64,000 nucleotides of DNA, taken from positions 16,250,001 through 16,314,000 of the forward strand of contig OX621263.1 of NCBI GenBank assembly GCA_951640165.1, written 5' to 3'. Positions 55,038-64,000 of the stretch are shown here, piece after piece. Origin of the DNA: Pseudoips prasinana. Its lineage: Eukaryota; Arthropoda; Insecta; Lepidoptera; Nolidae. A model generated the notes under the pieces. That model had not been told where the DNA came from. It searched no databases and worked only from the letters and a program-made list of their open reading frames with translations. The position numbers and the translations under genes are program-made. Positions within the stretch are counted from its first letter, which is position 1. The number at the start of each line of letters is the position of its first letter.

Positions 55038-55826
55038 ATGTGTATTGGAGAGAGTAGTCTCATTAATTGGTTAATAAATCATTTACCATTTGAAATTCAT
55101 TTACCAGGGTACAAGTATTGCGGACCTGGCACAAACTTAATTAAACGACTTGCACGTAGAGATAAAGGTATAAATAAATTAGACGAATATTGTAAAGAAC
55201 ACGATATTGCATATCACAAGTCATCAAATTTAGAGGAACGACATAAAGCAGATTTAACATTATTTAAAATGGCGAAAAAACGAACTATTGCCCCCGATGC
55301 AAGTGTAGGAGAAAAATTAGCAGCACGTTTGGTAAGCAATGCTATGTTGGCGAAAATTAAAATAGGCGCAGGTGTTGGAACTCGTAGTCAAAAACTGAGA
55401 AAAAAAAGTTCATCTATAAAAGGACTAAAACATAAATTTAAAAAAGTAATTTCTGTTACAAAAACATGCTTCAAAAAAATTAAACCTAAATGCAATAAAA
55501 CGGCTATAGAGTTAGCCATGGCCGCTGCCAGAGAATTAGGTTCCAATTCAAGCATTCAAGTTCCTCGTGTTATACCAATACCTAAAACAGGCGGAGTATT
55601 ACCACTGATTCCTATCTTTGCGGGATTATCTGCAGCAGGAGCTCTTGCAGGCGGTGCAGCTGGTATTGCAAAAACCATAAATGAACTAAAGATGGCAAAA
55701 AAGCTGTATAACGAATCCAAGAGACATAATGAAAAGATGGAGGCTCTTTGCATTGGAAAAGGGCTACATCTTAAACCTCATAAAAATGGACTTGGAATTT
55801 TCGTTTCTAAGCAAAAAAAAAACTAA
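55038..55826 (+). CDS. Virion protein with parvovirus-type phospholipase A2 domain (262 aa)
   Basis: The start is chosen at ATG 55038; the frame is open further up but only with a GTG at 54960. Residues about 23-75 form a viral PLA2 domain: LPGYKYCGPGTNL is the calcium-binding loop and EYCKEHDIAY carries the catalytic His-Asp pair. A long basic middle follows (RKKSSSIKGLKHKFKK, KKIKPKCNK). Then a hydrophobic stretch IPIFAGLSAAGALAGGAAGIA (about 185-205) and a helical tail, similar in layout to small adenovirus core/membrane-active proteins. Proteins of this type are minor virion parts thought to disturb endosomal membranes. The frame is intact. It lies between the integrase and protease genes, as is usual in animal Polintons. 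Confidence 0.8.
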   Translation: MCIGESSLINWLINHLPFEIHLPGYKYCGPGTNLIKRLARRDKGINKLDEYCKEHDIAYHKSSNLEERHKADLTLFKMAKKRTIAPDASVGEKLAARLVSNAMLAKIKIGAGVGTRSQKLRKKSSSIKGLKHKFKKVISVTKTCFKKIKPKCNKTAIELAMAAARELGSNSSIQVPRVIPIPKTGGVLPLIPIFAGLSAAGALAGGAAGIAKTINELKMAKKLYNESKRHNEKMEALCIGKGLHLKPHKNGLGIFVSKQKKN

Positions 55827-55846
55827 AATATAGGCTACCCAAACGA

Positions 55847-56197
55847 GCTTTAACTAACATTGACATTTTAAAATATGGGAATGAGATTCCCTATTTCAGA
55901 GGTGTTTTTATGAGGGACGAGCTTCCTAAATACCCTTACCAAAAAGAATGTGGAGTTATTAATTTAGACAGCTCGGACAATCCTGGTTCTCATTGGGTAG
56001 CCTATGCAAAACACAATGATTATATCGAATATTTTGATAGTTACGGAAATCTTAAACCATTCAAGGAATTTATAAAATACTTAGGGTCAAAAGTTCACTA
56101 CAATCATGAAAACATACAGGGCAGTCATCCTTTTAACTGCGGACATCTTTGCTTAAAGTTTTTGAACAAGTTTTGGTGTCAACACAGCATAAAATAA
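55847..56197 (+). pseudogene. Adenovirus-type cysteine (Ulp1-like) maturation protease, start codon missing
   Basis: The open frame begins after a stop at 55808 and shows the family N-terminus from about 55847 (ALTNIDILKY, IPYFRGVFMRDELP) with no ATG; the only Met is internal at 55910 (95 aa from there). Catalytic residues are His in GSHWVAYAK, Asp in IEYFDSYGN and Cys in SHPFNCGHLC; all three are kept. The enzyme would cleave capsid precursors during particle maturation. The codon where relatives begin reads CGA, so the start was probably lost by mutation. Alternatives are a non-AUG start or an upstream splice, but I see no clear acceptor. Confidence 0.85.
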
Positions 56198-56230
56198 ACA
56201 TGACTGATCAAAAATATTCATTATACAAGT

Positions 56231-56641
56231 ATGTCTATAACAGTAACGATCTCTGGTAATAAATCAGAATTAGAATCATATTTTCAACCATCCCTAAGTT
56301 TAAATGGAAAGTATGAGTGCGGTTTGCTGTATTATTCAGTATTAAACTCGAAAGCAAATTCACATCCTAATAATAATAAAACTCTTCCAGTAATAAGAAT
56401 CGAATGTGATTTAATATACAATTCCTACAATAATGGAATACCAAATCATATAATTCACGAATTTGTAGCTAATATTTCTGCAGGCAACTATTACTTAGAA
56501 AAGCCCCAAAATGTTATTTACTTCCCTGTGAACAAAACTACAATTTCATCTGTTTGTATTAAAGTTGTTGATCAATTTGGTCACAGTATCAATTTTATAG
56601 AACATATTCAGCTGAGACTTCATATAAGAAAAGTAAAATGA
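56231..56641 (+). CDS. Minor capsid (penton-like) protein, short form (136 aa)
   Basis: It begins MSITVTISGNKSELESYF and LSLNGKYECGLLYYSVLNS, the usual start of Polinton penton homologues. The end matches that family too: HEFVANISAGNYYLEKP, NVIYFPVN, then KVVDQFGHSINF and RLHIRKVK. It forms a single jelly roll that would occupy the five-fold vertices of the particle. Many relatives are longer in the middle. The frame is intact, and its TGA overlaps the next ATG (ATGA, 56638-56641), suggesting coupled translation or one transcript. Confidence 0.75.
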   Translation: MSITVTISGNKSELESYFQPSLSLNGKYECGLLYYSVLNSKANSHPNNNKTLPVIRIECDLIYNSYNNGIPNHIIHEFVANISAGNYYLEKPQNVIYFPVNKTTISSVCIKVVDQFGHSINFIEHIQLRLHIRKVK

Positions 56642-56784
56642 TTTTGTATAATATAAACCCTAAACTCAAAATAAAACATCTTACTTCTAATACATCCACT
56701 AAGGTGCAAAGACGTAAGAAAAAAGTGAACAAGTTGACTAAATCGAACATACGATTTCTTAAAGCCTTAGGTTTTAAAATATGA
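56638..56784 (+). CDS. Small basic Polinton protein (48 aa), overlapping both neighbours
   Basis: It starts MILYNINPKLK and ends FLKALGFKI. Its ATG overlaps the penton gene stop and its TGA overlaps the capsid gene start (ATATGA at 56780-56784), both by the ATGA pattern. The middle is strongly basic (QRRKKKVNK). A similar short Lys-rich ORF with an NVRFLKSLGFKV-like end precedes the capsid gene in other Polintons as I remember them. It could be a DNA-condensing core protein, by analogy with adenovirus; that is inference. Confidence 0.65.
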   Translation: MILYNINPKLKIKHLTSNTSTKVQRRKKKVNKLTKSNIRFLKALGFKI

Positions 56785-57986
56785 ATATACTACATATTAA
56801 TGATTTACCACAGTTCGATACATCGATCGAAAGTTATGAAGTGCATTCTTACAATCCCTACGGTAACAGCTTTAGAGAAAATGATGAAATCAGAATTCCT
56901 ATACATCAGCAAGATATATACGTGTTACCATCAGCCAGTTCAATTTACATTGAGGGTCGAGTGAGGATCTTCGATAAAGATGGGAAGCCAGTTGAGAAAG
57001 CTGTTACATTTAGTAATAACCCTATAATGTTTTTGTTCCAAGACATCAGATACGAAATAAATGGTATTGAAATAGATCGCATAAAAAATTCTGGAATCAC
57101 GTCAACAATAAAATCATATATTTCATTCAATGAAGCTGAAAATAAAGTGGCAGCTCTGTGGGGGTGGAAATTGAATGGATTTAAAAGTGATGGCTATTTT
57201 AGTGCTGTAATACCATTAAATAAGATTCTAGGTTTTGCAGAAGATTACAATAGAATTGTGATAAATTGTAAACATGAACTTATATTGAATAGAAGTAATT
57301 CTAACCTAAACAGCGTTATTCTGCCTGATAATAATGTACATTTTCGTATTGATGTAGAAAGAGTACAGTGGAGGGTACCACATATTAAAGTTTCTGATCG
57401 TGAACGGTTAGTACTATTAAAATATTTGGAAAAAGATAAAGCTATTCAAATGGCATTTCGGAATTGGGATTTGTATGAGTACCCTTTACTACCAAAAACC
57501 ACAAAACACACATGGTCAGTTAAAACGGCATCGCAATTAGAAAAACCTAGATATGTAATCTTCTGTTTACAAACAGATAGAAAAAATAATAGCCTAAAAG
57601 ATAGTTCACTCTTTGATCATTGTGAAGTAACCAACGTAACCTTATTTCTAAACTCACAATATTACCCGTATGAACCTTTGAATTTAAAGTTTTCTGAAAA
57701 CAAGTATAATATATTATATGAAATGTATGCCAAATTTCGTCAGTCATATTATAACTGTCCATCAGACCCCTTGCTTTGTCTAAAGAACTTTAAAGAGAAG
57801 GCTCCCCTGTTTATACTTGATTGTTCAAGACAAAACGATACTCTTAAAACAGGTCCAGTAGATGTTCGGTTAGAAATCGAATGTTCCTCACCAATACCAG
57901 ATAATACTGCGGCTTATTGTCTGATCATAAATGATCGGGTTGTGGAATACAAACCTCTAAGTAATATAGTACGCAGGTTATCATGA
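56781..57986 (+). CDS. Major capsid protein, double jelly roll (401 aa)
   Basis: It has the typical Polinton hexon N-terminus: HINDLPQFDTSIESYEVHSY, NSFRENDEIRIPIHQQD, LPSASSIYIEGRV, then FLFQDIRYEINGIEID and the GITSTIKSY stretch. The second jelly roll follows (RVQWRVPHIKVSDRERLVLL, WSVKTASQLEKPRYVIFCLQ, NVTLFLNSQYYPYEPLNL). The frame is intact and its stop overlaps the next gene start (TCATGA at 57981-57986). The protein forms trimers that build the icosahedral shell. Length is near the usual for the family. Confidence 0.92.
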   Translation: MNILHINDLPQFDTSIESYEVHSYNPYGNSFRENDEIRIPIHQQDIYVLPSASSIYIEGRVRIFDKDGKPVEKAVTFSNNPIMFLFQDIRYEINGIEIDRIKNSGITSTIKSYISFNEAENKVAALWGWKLNGFKSDGYFSAVIPLNKILGFAEDYNRIVINCKHELILNRSNSNLNSVILPDNNVHFRIDVERVQWRVPHIKVSDRERLVLLKYLEKDKAIQMAFRNWDLYEYPLLPKTTKHTWSVKTASQLEKPRYVIFCLQTDRKNNSLKDSSLFDHCEVTNVTLFLNSQYYPYEPLNLKFSENKYNILYEMYAKFRQSYYNCPSDPLLCLKNFKEKAPLFILDCSRQNDTLKTGPVDVRLEIECSSPIPDNTAAYCLIINDRVVEYKPLSNIVRRLS

Positions 57987-58462
57987 CTGCTATTGTTGAC
58001 GTCCAAGGCTTTAAAACAGAAGCAAATGAATTTATAGTGAAAGAAATTGCTGTATGGTTTGGTAAAAATTTGCAAGTATTTCTAATTAGAGAGCCATTCC
58101 CTTTTTATGATTTAACAAAATCAGAAAGACGACAAGTCAGCTGGATTGAGCGCAACAGAAAAATATACTGGTCTGAAGGATTTATACCTTACCCTAATTA
58201 TCAACATTTAATCTTAGATATCTTAAGAGATAAGTGTGTTTATGCTAAGGGTTGTGAAAAAGTGTTGTGGTTGAAAGGTATTTTAAGGTCTAATAATGTA
58301 ATTAATTTAGAAGATAAAAATTGTCCTAATTTGTTAAGTCTATATGATCGCTATTTAAATTCTGATGATTTGTACAGCTGCATGTATCATGATTCAATAT
58401 GTGCTTTAAAAAATGTTTTGTGTTTAAAGAAATGGTGCTCTGATAATAAATTTTTTAAATAA
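57983..58462 (+). CDS. Conserved Polinton protein of unknown function (159 aa)
   Basis: It begins MTAIVDVQGFKTEANEFIVK and contains IREPFPFYDL, RRQVSWIERN, CVYAKGCEKVLWLKGIL and INLEDKNCPNL. I recall the same pattern (VxDIQGFK, VYVKGxEK) in the gene that follows the capsid gene in many arthropod Polintons; the alternating strand and acidic pattern is RNase H-like in outline, but I cannot show catalytic residues. It overlaps the capsid gene by ATGA, so probably shares its transcript. The frame is intact. Confidence 0.75.
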   Translation: MTAIVDVQGFKTEANEFIVKEIAVWFGKNLQVFLIREPFPFYDLTKSERRQVSWIERNRKIYWSEGFIPYPNYQHLILDILRDKCVYAKGCEKVLWLKGILRSNNVINLEDKNCPNLLSLYDRYLNSDDLYSCMYHDSICALKNVLCLKKWCSDNKFFK

Positions 58463-58531
58463 ATATCCCCTTTTTTATTTTTCATATTTCCTTCCCCCAT
58501 TTCATCTAACTCAGAAGTCTCAGTCAGTCAG

Positions 58532-58539
58532 TATAAATA
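58532..58539 (+). promoter_or_regulatory. TATA box for the last Polinton gene
   Basis: TATAAATA lies 50 bp before the ATG at 58582, preceded by CAGTCAGTCAG. A tiny upstream frame (ATGTACTGTGCTAG) is at 58559. Confidence 0.5.
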
Positions 58540-58581
58540 TGAGGAACAAATAAAATAAATGTACTGTGCTAGTTAGTTACC

Positions 58582-58806
58582 ATGACATTGAATATTGGAG
58601 ACCGGGTGCAGATAATAATAGTAGAAAAGCGACTGTGTGGACTTCATATTGTAAATATTATAAATCATGAACAATATAGTGGTATATTATTACCCTGCAA
58701 ACGAGGAGATGGTGTATACCCCAGAATTCACTATGAGGGGTTCACGTTATGGGCTCGAATAATAAGAATTGATAACAGTCTTTTAGACCTAATAGAAGAA
58801 ATCTAA
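58582..58806 (+). CDS. Small Polinton right-arm protein, unknown (74 aa)
   Basis: It starts MTLNIGDRVQIIIVEKR and ends LLDLIEEI, with a short central CKRGDGVYPRIHYEGFTLW. The beta-rich pattern and the NIGDRVQ start recall small SH3-like folds, but that is only an impression. It has its own TATA box. The protein was not matched to a family. Downstream the right TIR begins. Confidence 0.55.
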   Translation: MTLNIGDRVQIIIVEKRLCGLHIVNIINHEQYSGILLPCKRGDGVYPRIHYEGFTLWARIIRIDNSLLDLIEEI

Positions 58807-58869
58807 ATCTATTACGAGAGATATTGCTATTGAAAATGCTGCAGGCAAGAGGAATATTCCGTAAAATTA

Positions 58870-59139
58870 TATAGAATTATTCGATAATAATTTTTGAATT
58901 AGATCTATCTTGAATAGACTGAATAATGAGTATATTTCCTCATACAAATATATAAGAAACAAATGCTAGCAACAAATTTTAGTTTGTGTAAAAAGGCCAT
59001 CACGACAATTTAGTTATTCTAAGAAATAGATTTATACATTTATTAGAACAAGACTTTTGAATTTGAATATACTGAATAATGGGAGTAATTGGGTGTTTCT
59101 GGATCTATTTTGATCCAGGAACCCCAATTACTACCTACT
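58870..59139 (-). repeat. Right TIR of the Polinton
   Basis: The outer 80 bp are inverted relative to 42480-42560 with few differences (TGATCCAGGAACCCCAATTA). Similarity then falls but continues to about 58930 (ATATATAAGAAACAAATG). Confidence 0.85.
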
Positions 59140-59170
59140 GTAAATAGATACTTATATACTCACACAAGGT
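59140..59170 (-). repeat. Right target duplication (GTAAAT) and continuation of the split SINE
   Basis: GTAAAT at 59140-59145, then AGATACTTATATACT, which continues the SINE S1 tail interrupted at 42479. Confidence 0.75.
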
Positions 59171-60600
59171 TACTTGTAAAACACCAACAACTTAACAGGA
59201 CTAGATAGCTAACACCATAAGCAACAACTATTATCCCTTAGTTGCCTTTTAGGCTAAGCTTTTCAGAGTTATATTTCAAGCCTTGAAAGCTAATTTAACA
59301 AAAAAAAACAGGGGTAGGCAGAGAGAACGGATTTCCATTTGTCACGAACTTTGCACACCTCTTTTGCCACGCCGGTTTAGGGTACTTCTGACCTGGCCTT
59401 TCTTCAGAACGTCTCAGATTTAGTCAAAGAATATCCTACGAGGTCTTCCCCTTCCGGTTGTCCCATTCACACACGCCAGGTATACTTCTTCTTTTATCAA
59501 TCTTCTTTCATTCATCCTTTCTACGGCCAGAAATATATTATAACAAAAACCGCCAATAACAAGCTTCTACATACAGACGGACAGAATATTACAATCGATT
59601 AACCAGATCTAAGAAATTAAGTGATTTGTACTCAAACAAAACTCATGTGCGGTACACCTAATCATGGATTGAGGGCAACTAATCTCTTTATCTACAAAGA
59701 AATTTCGTTTAATTGTTTTCTTATTGAGGTTGCGCTACAGCGGAACAAGTCAATATTATGAACACGCCAGAGTTTATTTAAAGTTAACACAATTCGTGGC
59801 AAAAATGCATTATGCCTGTAGTTGTATGTAAAGGTCCATTCAATATAAGCCTCTATGTAAAGGTGAGTATGTTTGGGCGCAAGGTTAATTTTGATAAGAG
59901 TTCAGGACTTATCAATTTGCAATGTTAATTAAGAAACAGATGTCGTTGAGTCTACATCTATAGTTTAAGGGTAAAAAACGATATCTCCTGCAAAGATCAT
60001 AATAATCTATCGATTATGTCTCATGTTTCAATGGGATGGCTATTGGCTAGTCAACACGACTAAAAAGCGATCAGGTACGTGACTGACGCCGCGACGGCTT
60101 CACGTGCTCCCTGAGGCAAGGGGATGTCACACCTCCAACTTCTAAATTCCGGGTTAAAACTGAGAATTGTTCCTAACAGATACATCCTTTTTGGAGATTG
60201 GAACCCTGGACCTCATCAATAAAGTTTTATCTAAATCACACTAGGTCACCAGTAAAACTTGTTCTGGTTTTGGATTGGATATCTTATAAAAATAAATAGT
60301 TATTTTCAGTAATACAATTTACATTGTGTATGAATTTTACAATAATGTTAAATTATATCAATTCCTTAAATAAAAGCAAAATTTCAAAATCAAACCAAAT
60401 AACAGTAATAATTGGGAGACGAATATTAAATATAAATTAAGCATTTGAATAAAACGTTATTAAATATAAATTAAGCATTTGAATAAAAAGTTATACTAAA
60501 ATCAATCCAATCACCTAATTTAAAAATTAAATAAATACAATAAACATATATATCGTCAATTTTACACCACACAAACAACCAGCCGTAGTCAATACTCAAT
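59171..60600. other. Repeats and shared upstream region of gene 5, no gene
   Basis: 59310-59500 has a dispersed repeat with CAGAGAGAACGGATTTCC, TTGTCACGAACTTTGCACAC and TACGAGGTCTTCCCCTTCCG. 59990-60250 matches the region upstream of gene 4 (AAAAAGCGATCAGGTACGTG, ACCTCATCAATAAAGTTTTA). 60420-60490 contains a 50-bp tandem pair (AAATATAAATTAAGCATTTG). No open frame was found. Confidence 0.5.
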
Positions 60601-60755
60601 TAAGATATCTACACTACACTATAAAAACATTTTCCTAAAAGATTTTTAATTCCACAGATCACATATTTTATTAATGAACGCAAAAAGTTCGCCACTCAGG
60701 GTAAGCTCTTAAGCTCCTTGAAAACGTACCGAGAATGTACTTTCTTTTTATATAG

Positions 60756-60852
60756 GCTTGGCAAAAATAGATCATATGGACTTCAATGTTTCATTGGTAG
60801 GCCAACAGGTAATGATATAAAAGCGTACAACGACCGATTAAGATCATTCAGT
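60756..60852 (+). promoter_or_regulatory. Core promoter of cuticular gene 5
   Basis: CTTGGCAAAAATAGATCATA at about 60757-60776, TAGGCCA at 60798-60804, TATAAAAG at 60815-60822 and ATTCAGTAGCC at about 60846. The layout is as in gene 4. Confidence 0.78.
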
Positions 60853-60884
60853 AGCCTTCGCGCAGTCTACCACAGAAGTGCACG

Positions 60885-61768
60885 ATGAGAGTTCTGGTCA
60901 GTTCATAAACCATACATATTGATTTAAAAAGTGTTCCTAATATAAATTCGTGATTAAATTTAAATTTGAAAATGGAAGTGTTGTGTTACGTGAATAGTGA
61001 TGTGAAACGAGCTCGTTTGAACCGAGAATCGAAACGGATTATGTAACAAGGATTATATTCGATTTTATTTCACAGATTGTCGCCGCCGTCCTCGCCTGCG
61101 CCGCAGCCGCACCCTCCGGCTTGCTGGCAGCCCCCTACAGCCATGGCTTCCTCGGTCATGCAGGTCTCGCGGTAGCCCACGCGGCACCCTTGGCCGTGGC
61201 TCACGCCGCGCCCGTCGCCGTTGCCCACGCACCCGTTCTTCCCACCATCTCTTCCGGTGACATTAATGGTGCCGCCATCGACGCTCATGTCCAAGCCTCC
61301 GACCACGTCCGTGCCGCCGTCGACCAGGCCTCAGAGCATCAGGGCAAGGCTATCAATGCCGCCGTAGATCACTCCTGGCAGGCGGTAAACGCCGTCCAGA
61401 CCGCCCAGGCTCAGTTGGACGGCGCCGCCGCTGGTGTCGCCCCTGTGCTCGCTAAGCAGCTCGCCGGTCACGGATCCGTTGTCGCCACTGGTGTCGCCGC
61501 CTACGGTGCCCACGGTGTAGTAGCCGCACCCGCCGTAGCTGCGTACTCCGCTCCTGCTGTTGCCGCGTACTCTGCTCCCGCTGTGGCTGCGTACTCCGCT
61601 CCCGCCTGGAATGCGTACGCCGCCCCTGGATACGCCGCCAGCAGGACCGTTGTTAGCCAGTCTCTGTCCCAATCCCACCCCGCTCCCCTGTTCCACGCCG
61701 CTCCCGTGGCCGTGGCTCACTCTGCCCCTGTCGCTTACGCCCACGGACTCCAAGCCCACGCATGGTAA
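60885..61768 (+). CDS. Cuticular protein gene 5 (234 aa), two exons
   Basis: Exons are 60885-60896 and 61076-61768, with a GT-AG phase-0 intron 60897-61075. It has the same 234-aa plan as gene 4 (WNAYAAPGYAASR, LQAHAW end), but the N-terminal part reads YSHGFLGHAG, as in genes 1-3, not YNNGFFGHAG as in gene 4. It also differs by AVQTAQA and ATGVAAYGAHG. The mosaic suggests gene conversion between subfamilies, or that gene 4 diverged. It is a secreted low-complexity cuticle protein. AATAAA lies at about 61868. Confidence 0.88.
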
Positions 61769-62547
61769 ACTGTGATAGTACAATTAGATACCAAAAATAG
61801 TATTCAATGTGTCCTGGACTTATGTAAATTAATTTAATACAAAAAATACAGGCGAGGATGTGTGTAAATAAATTATAAAATATTTTTATGCCTTCGTTTT
61901 CAAGCCCAAAACAAAAACCTTATGCCTAACCCACACTTTTTGAATGCAGCTGAACAGGATACCAGTTGTCCAAAGAAAGCAGAGTAGACCAAAGACAAAT
62001 AACAACAATGAATGAATCCAGATAAACAATGTTAAACGAATTAGATTCTCTTTGTGTGTATGTCTATGCTTCGCGGGCCACGCGGGTACGATCAACCCCG
62101 ATATTTTTTTTCTTAAAATGGTTTCATAATGTGAAATATTAATAGCAAATTTGGTCACTGATCTTGTTCTTGACATCAGTAAGCGCCCTGAATTTTAAGT
62201 TCGAAGCTCAAAAGAGACTTTTCTAACAGTATGTGAGTAAAATATGCTGAAGGCTATTAGGGGACGGAGAGCTATTGAAGATAGACCCAACAGCTATTCT
62301 TCAGACCAGGACTGAACTGCCTACTGTCATGTGAATTAACTGTATTTGGAGTATGTTAGTACTGTTCAAGAACTATCCTTAAAACTTTACTCCAGATTAC
62401 TTTTGTCTTCCAGCCTCGTTATGTCATTCTGCCTCCCGTCTTAATCTGGAGCGAAGTGAAACTATTCATTTTCTAACTCATCCTTTAATCTTTTTGATTA
62501 AATTCGTTGCGGAATCCAAGACAGTTGAAGATAGGTCAAGGGATCAC
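61769..62547 (+). other. 3' flank of gene 5
   Basis: Shared with gene 4 up to about 62170 (CACTTTTTGAATGCAG). 62400-62535 holds an inverted piece of the 14820-14970 repeat (ATTCATTTTCTAACTC, AAATTCGTTGCGGAATCC). No gene is seen. Confidence 0.5.
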
Positions 62548-62729
62548 CCTAATATTATAAAGGCGAAAGTTTGTGAGTGTGTGAGTGTGTATGTTTGTTA
62601 CTCTTTCACGCAAAAACCACCGGACGGATTTTGATGAAACTTTGTAGTAACATAGCTTATATATCCGAATAGCACATAGGCAATACTTTATAAAGTTTAA
62701 CGCAGGTAAAACCGCGGAACAAAGCTAGT
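62548..62729 (+). mobile_element. Helitron-like element
   Basis: It starts CCTAATATTATAAAGGCG, contains TTTCACGCAAAAACCACC and GATTTTGATGAAACTTTGTA, and ends ACAAAGCTAGT. A relative is at 10115-10279. Confidence 0.5.
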
Positions 62730-63395
62730 AGTCAATAGTCTGAGTTACACAATATGACGGCCAAATTATGGCGCAACTATAATTACTAAACTCACCCAAT
62801 ATCCAAGTCGGTCGATTTATTATTGTTCACAGAAAAATTGTTTTATATTATTATTGTAGGAATTTTACAATTCCAATAACACAATAGAAAATGCACAATA
62901 TCTATATTCCAAAAGACTCCACGACGCGGTCAAATTAATCCAAACTATAAAGAAAAACGCGCGAAAGCAGCCATTGTCAACAAAGAAATAAAAAACGAAA
63001 GCACGTGACCCAAGCCTGCGCAAAAATCGACGCAGAAGTATATTTTCTAAAAAGAAAATAAATACGGTTGTAAATATAGTCAGGCCATTAATTGAAATAT
63101 TACAAATTAACTATACAATAGGTATATTTAATTGTAAGTACAAATAGATTATTATTATTTTCTTTTGTCAACCAAAGAGTAACGAACACAATGAGTGCCA
63201 ATGAGTATATAAGAATGAATAATGCAATCAGGTGTTACTCCACAAAATATAAAAATAATATGTAGTATTAATTCCGCAAATGCGCGAGTTACTCCACAAG
63301 TTAGCATCCCTTGAGAATGGTCCCTGGAGGAATTAAACACGTGTCATATCATACTGGTAAAGTAATTTGCTATGTTAGGGTAGGTTTTATATTAT
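62730..63395. other. Unassigned AT-rich sequence
   Basis: No gene or window repeat was recognised. Small open frames here overlap nothing conserved. Confidence 0.35.
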
Positions 63396-63399
63396 TTCC

Positions 63400-63842
63400 C
63401 GCCCTGGGACCTCGAGGCGAAAGTACTCGCGTCACTGTACCAGTGGCGCGAGGAGATGCTGGCGCAAGGCGAGCGGCCGATGCAGCGACACATGGAGCTG
63501 CGTCGGTCGCAGCTTCGCGAGGCCCTGGTGGCGGAATGGCGGGACAGGCTCTCGCGCCCAACCGCCGGCCTCGTCACTATCGAGGCGGTCCGGCCGGTAC
63601 TTGAGCGTTGGCTCGGGAGGAGGCACGGCTCCCTGTCGTTTCGGGTGACGCAGGTGCTCTCAGGGCATGGCTGCTTCGGGAAGTACCTGTGTCGCATAAA
63701 CAGGGAGCCGGACGCCCGGTGTCACCACTGCGTCGACTGTCGGGAGGACACGGCGCTGCATACGCTGGCAGAGTGTGCCGCTTGGGAGGAGCAGCGCCGT
63801 GCCCTCATTTCTGGAGTAGGCAACCGAATGACATACACTGCT
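63400..63842 (+). pseudogene. R1-like LINE, C-terminal fragment
   Basis: The frame is open from about 63400 (PWDLEAKVLASLYQWREEM) through RLSRPTAGLVTIEAVRP and VTQVLSGHGCFGKYLCRI to the zinc knuckle CHHCVDCREDTALHTLAEC and WEEQRRALI. This is the C-terminus of an R1/TRAS-like reverse transcriptase ORF, a different subfamily from 15084-15850 and much richer in GC. The first Met used by a simple ORF call (63456) is internal. It is cut at 63843 by a MITE. Confidence 0.75.
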
Positions 63843-63926
63843 GGGTCTCTACCGGCTACTTTTACCTTTATTTATTTGAACGCCATTCACGAAAACGATG
63901 TTCGGCGACTTAGCCGGTAGAGCCCC
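63843..63926. mobile_element. MITE, CCGGTAGAGCCCC family, short copy C
   Basis: 84 bp between GGGTCTCTACCGGCTA and the inverse of TAGCCGGTAGAGCCCC, with ACCTTTATTTATTTGAACGC and GATGTTCGGCGACTTAGCC inside. It lacks the middle of copy B, so it is an internal deletion derivative. Confidence 0.75.
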
Positions 63927-64000
63927 TGGACAATATTTGCCTCCTCAAAAGATCTCAGCAGTAGAATGGATATCAATAGGAGGGAAAAGCCATAATCACC
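63927..64000. other. End of window, unassigned
   Basis: A short sequence with AATATTTGCCTCCTCAAAAG. Nothing is identified. Confidence 0.3.

Noticed and set aside
63311..63604. Ala/Arg-rich frames on both strands near the window end
   Set aside because: They are other-frame shadows of the GC-rich R1-like LINE fragment.

Overview
The window looks like a moth or butterfly (Lepidoptera) chromosome. The only host genes I can support are five tandem copies of an Ala/Val/Pro/His-rich cuticular protein gene. Each has a TATA box and, in four of five, an arthropod TCAGT initiator. Nearly everything between them is transposon-derived: CR1/L2-like, Jockey-like, R1-like and RTE-like LINE pieces, several tRNA-derived SINE families, Helitron-like elements with TC starts and CTAGT ends, and MITEs with TIRs. 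The species is not identifiable from the sequence alone.

Layout. 1-8 kb: nested LINEs on the minus strand, with a CR1/L2-like element (ORF1 remnant plus frameshifted EN-RT) abutting an older Jockey-like RT. 8-12 kb: MITEs, Helitron-like elements and SINEs. 12.2-31 kb: cuticular genes 1-3 (252 aa each) in units of 6.7 and 10.3 kb that share 3' flanks and SINEs, with lineage-specific insertions including a 2.9-kb LINE. 31-38 kb: repeats, an ORF1/EN LINE remnant, tandem Helitron-like copies and a minisatellite. 38.7 kb and 60.9 kb: cuticular genes 4 and 5 (234 aa). The last 0.6 kb holds an R1-like LINE end and a small MITE.

The main find is a 16,660-bp Polinton/Maverick DNA virus-like transposon (42480-59139) between cuticular genes 4 and 5. 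It has terminal inverted repeats starting AGTAGGT and a 6-bp target duplication (GTAAAT), and it split a SINE tail. It carries protein-primed family B DNA polymerase, FtsK/HerA-type packaging ATPase, retroviral-like integrase with chromodomain, a PLA2-domain virion protein, adenovirus-type cysteine protease, penton-like minor capsid protein, double-jelly-roll major capsid protein, a 48-aa basic ORF and several conserved unknowns. The ATPase and the integrase chromodomain each have one frame break, the protease has lost its start codon, and a Tc1 element sits in the left arm. It is therefore fairly young but probably no longer autonomous.

Two left-arm Polinton genes appear to be spliced at or just after the start codon. 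A second, phase-matched intron could join the N-terminal exon either to a short 168-aa product or to the polymerase, giving two proteins with a shared N-terminus. The tandem units also act as a natural record of insertions: several mobile elements are present in one unit and absent at the same site in another.
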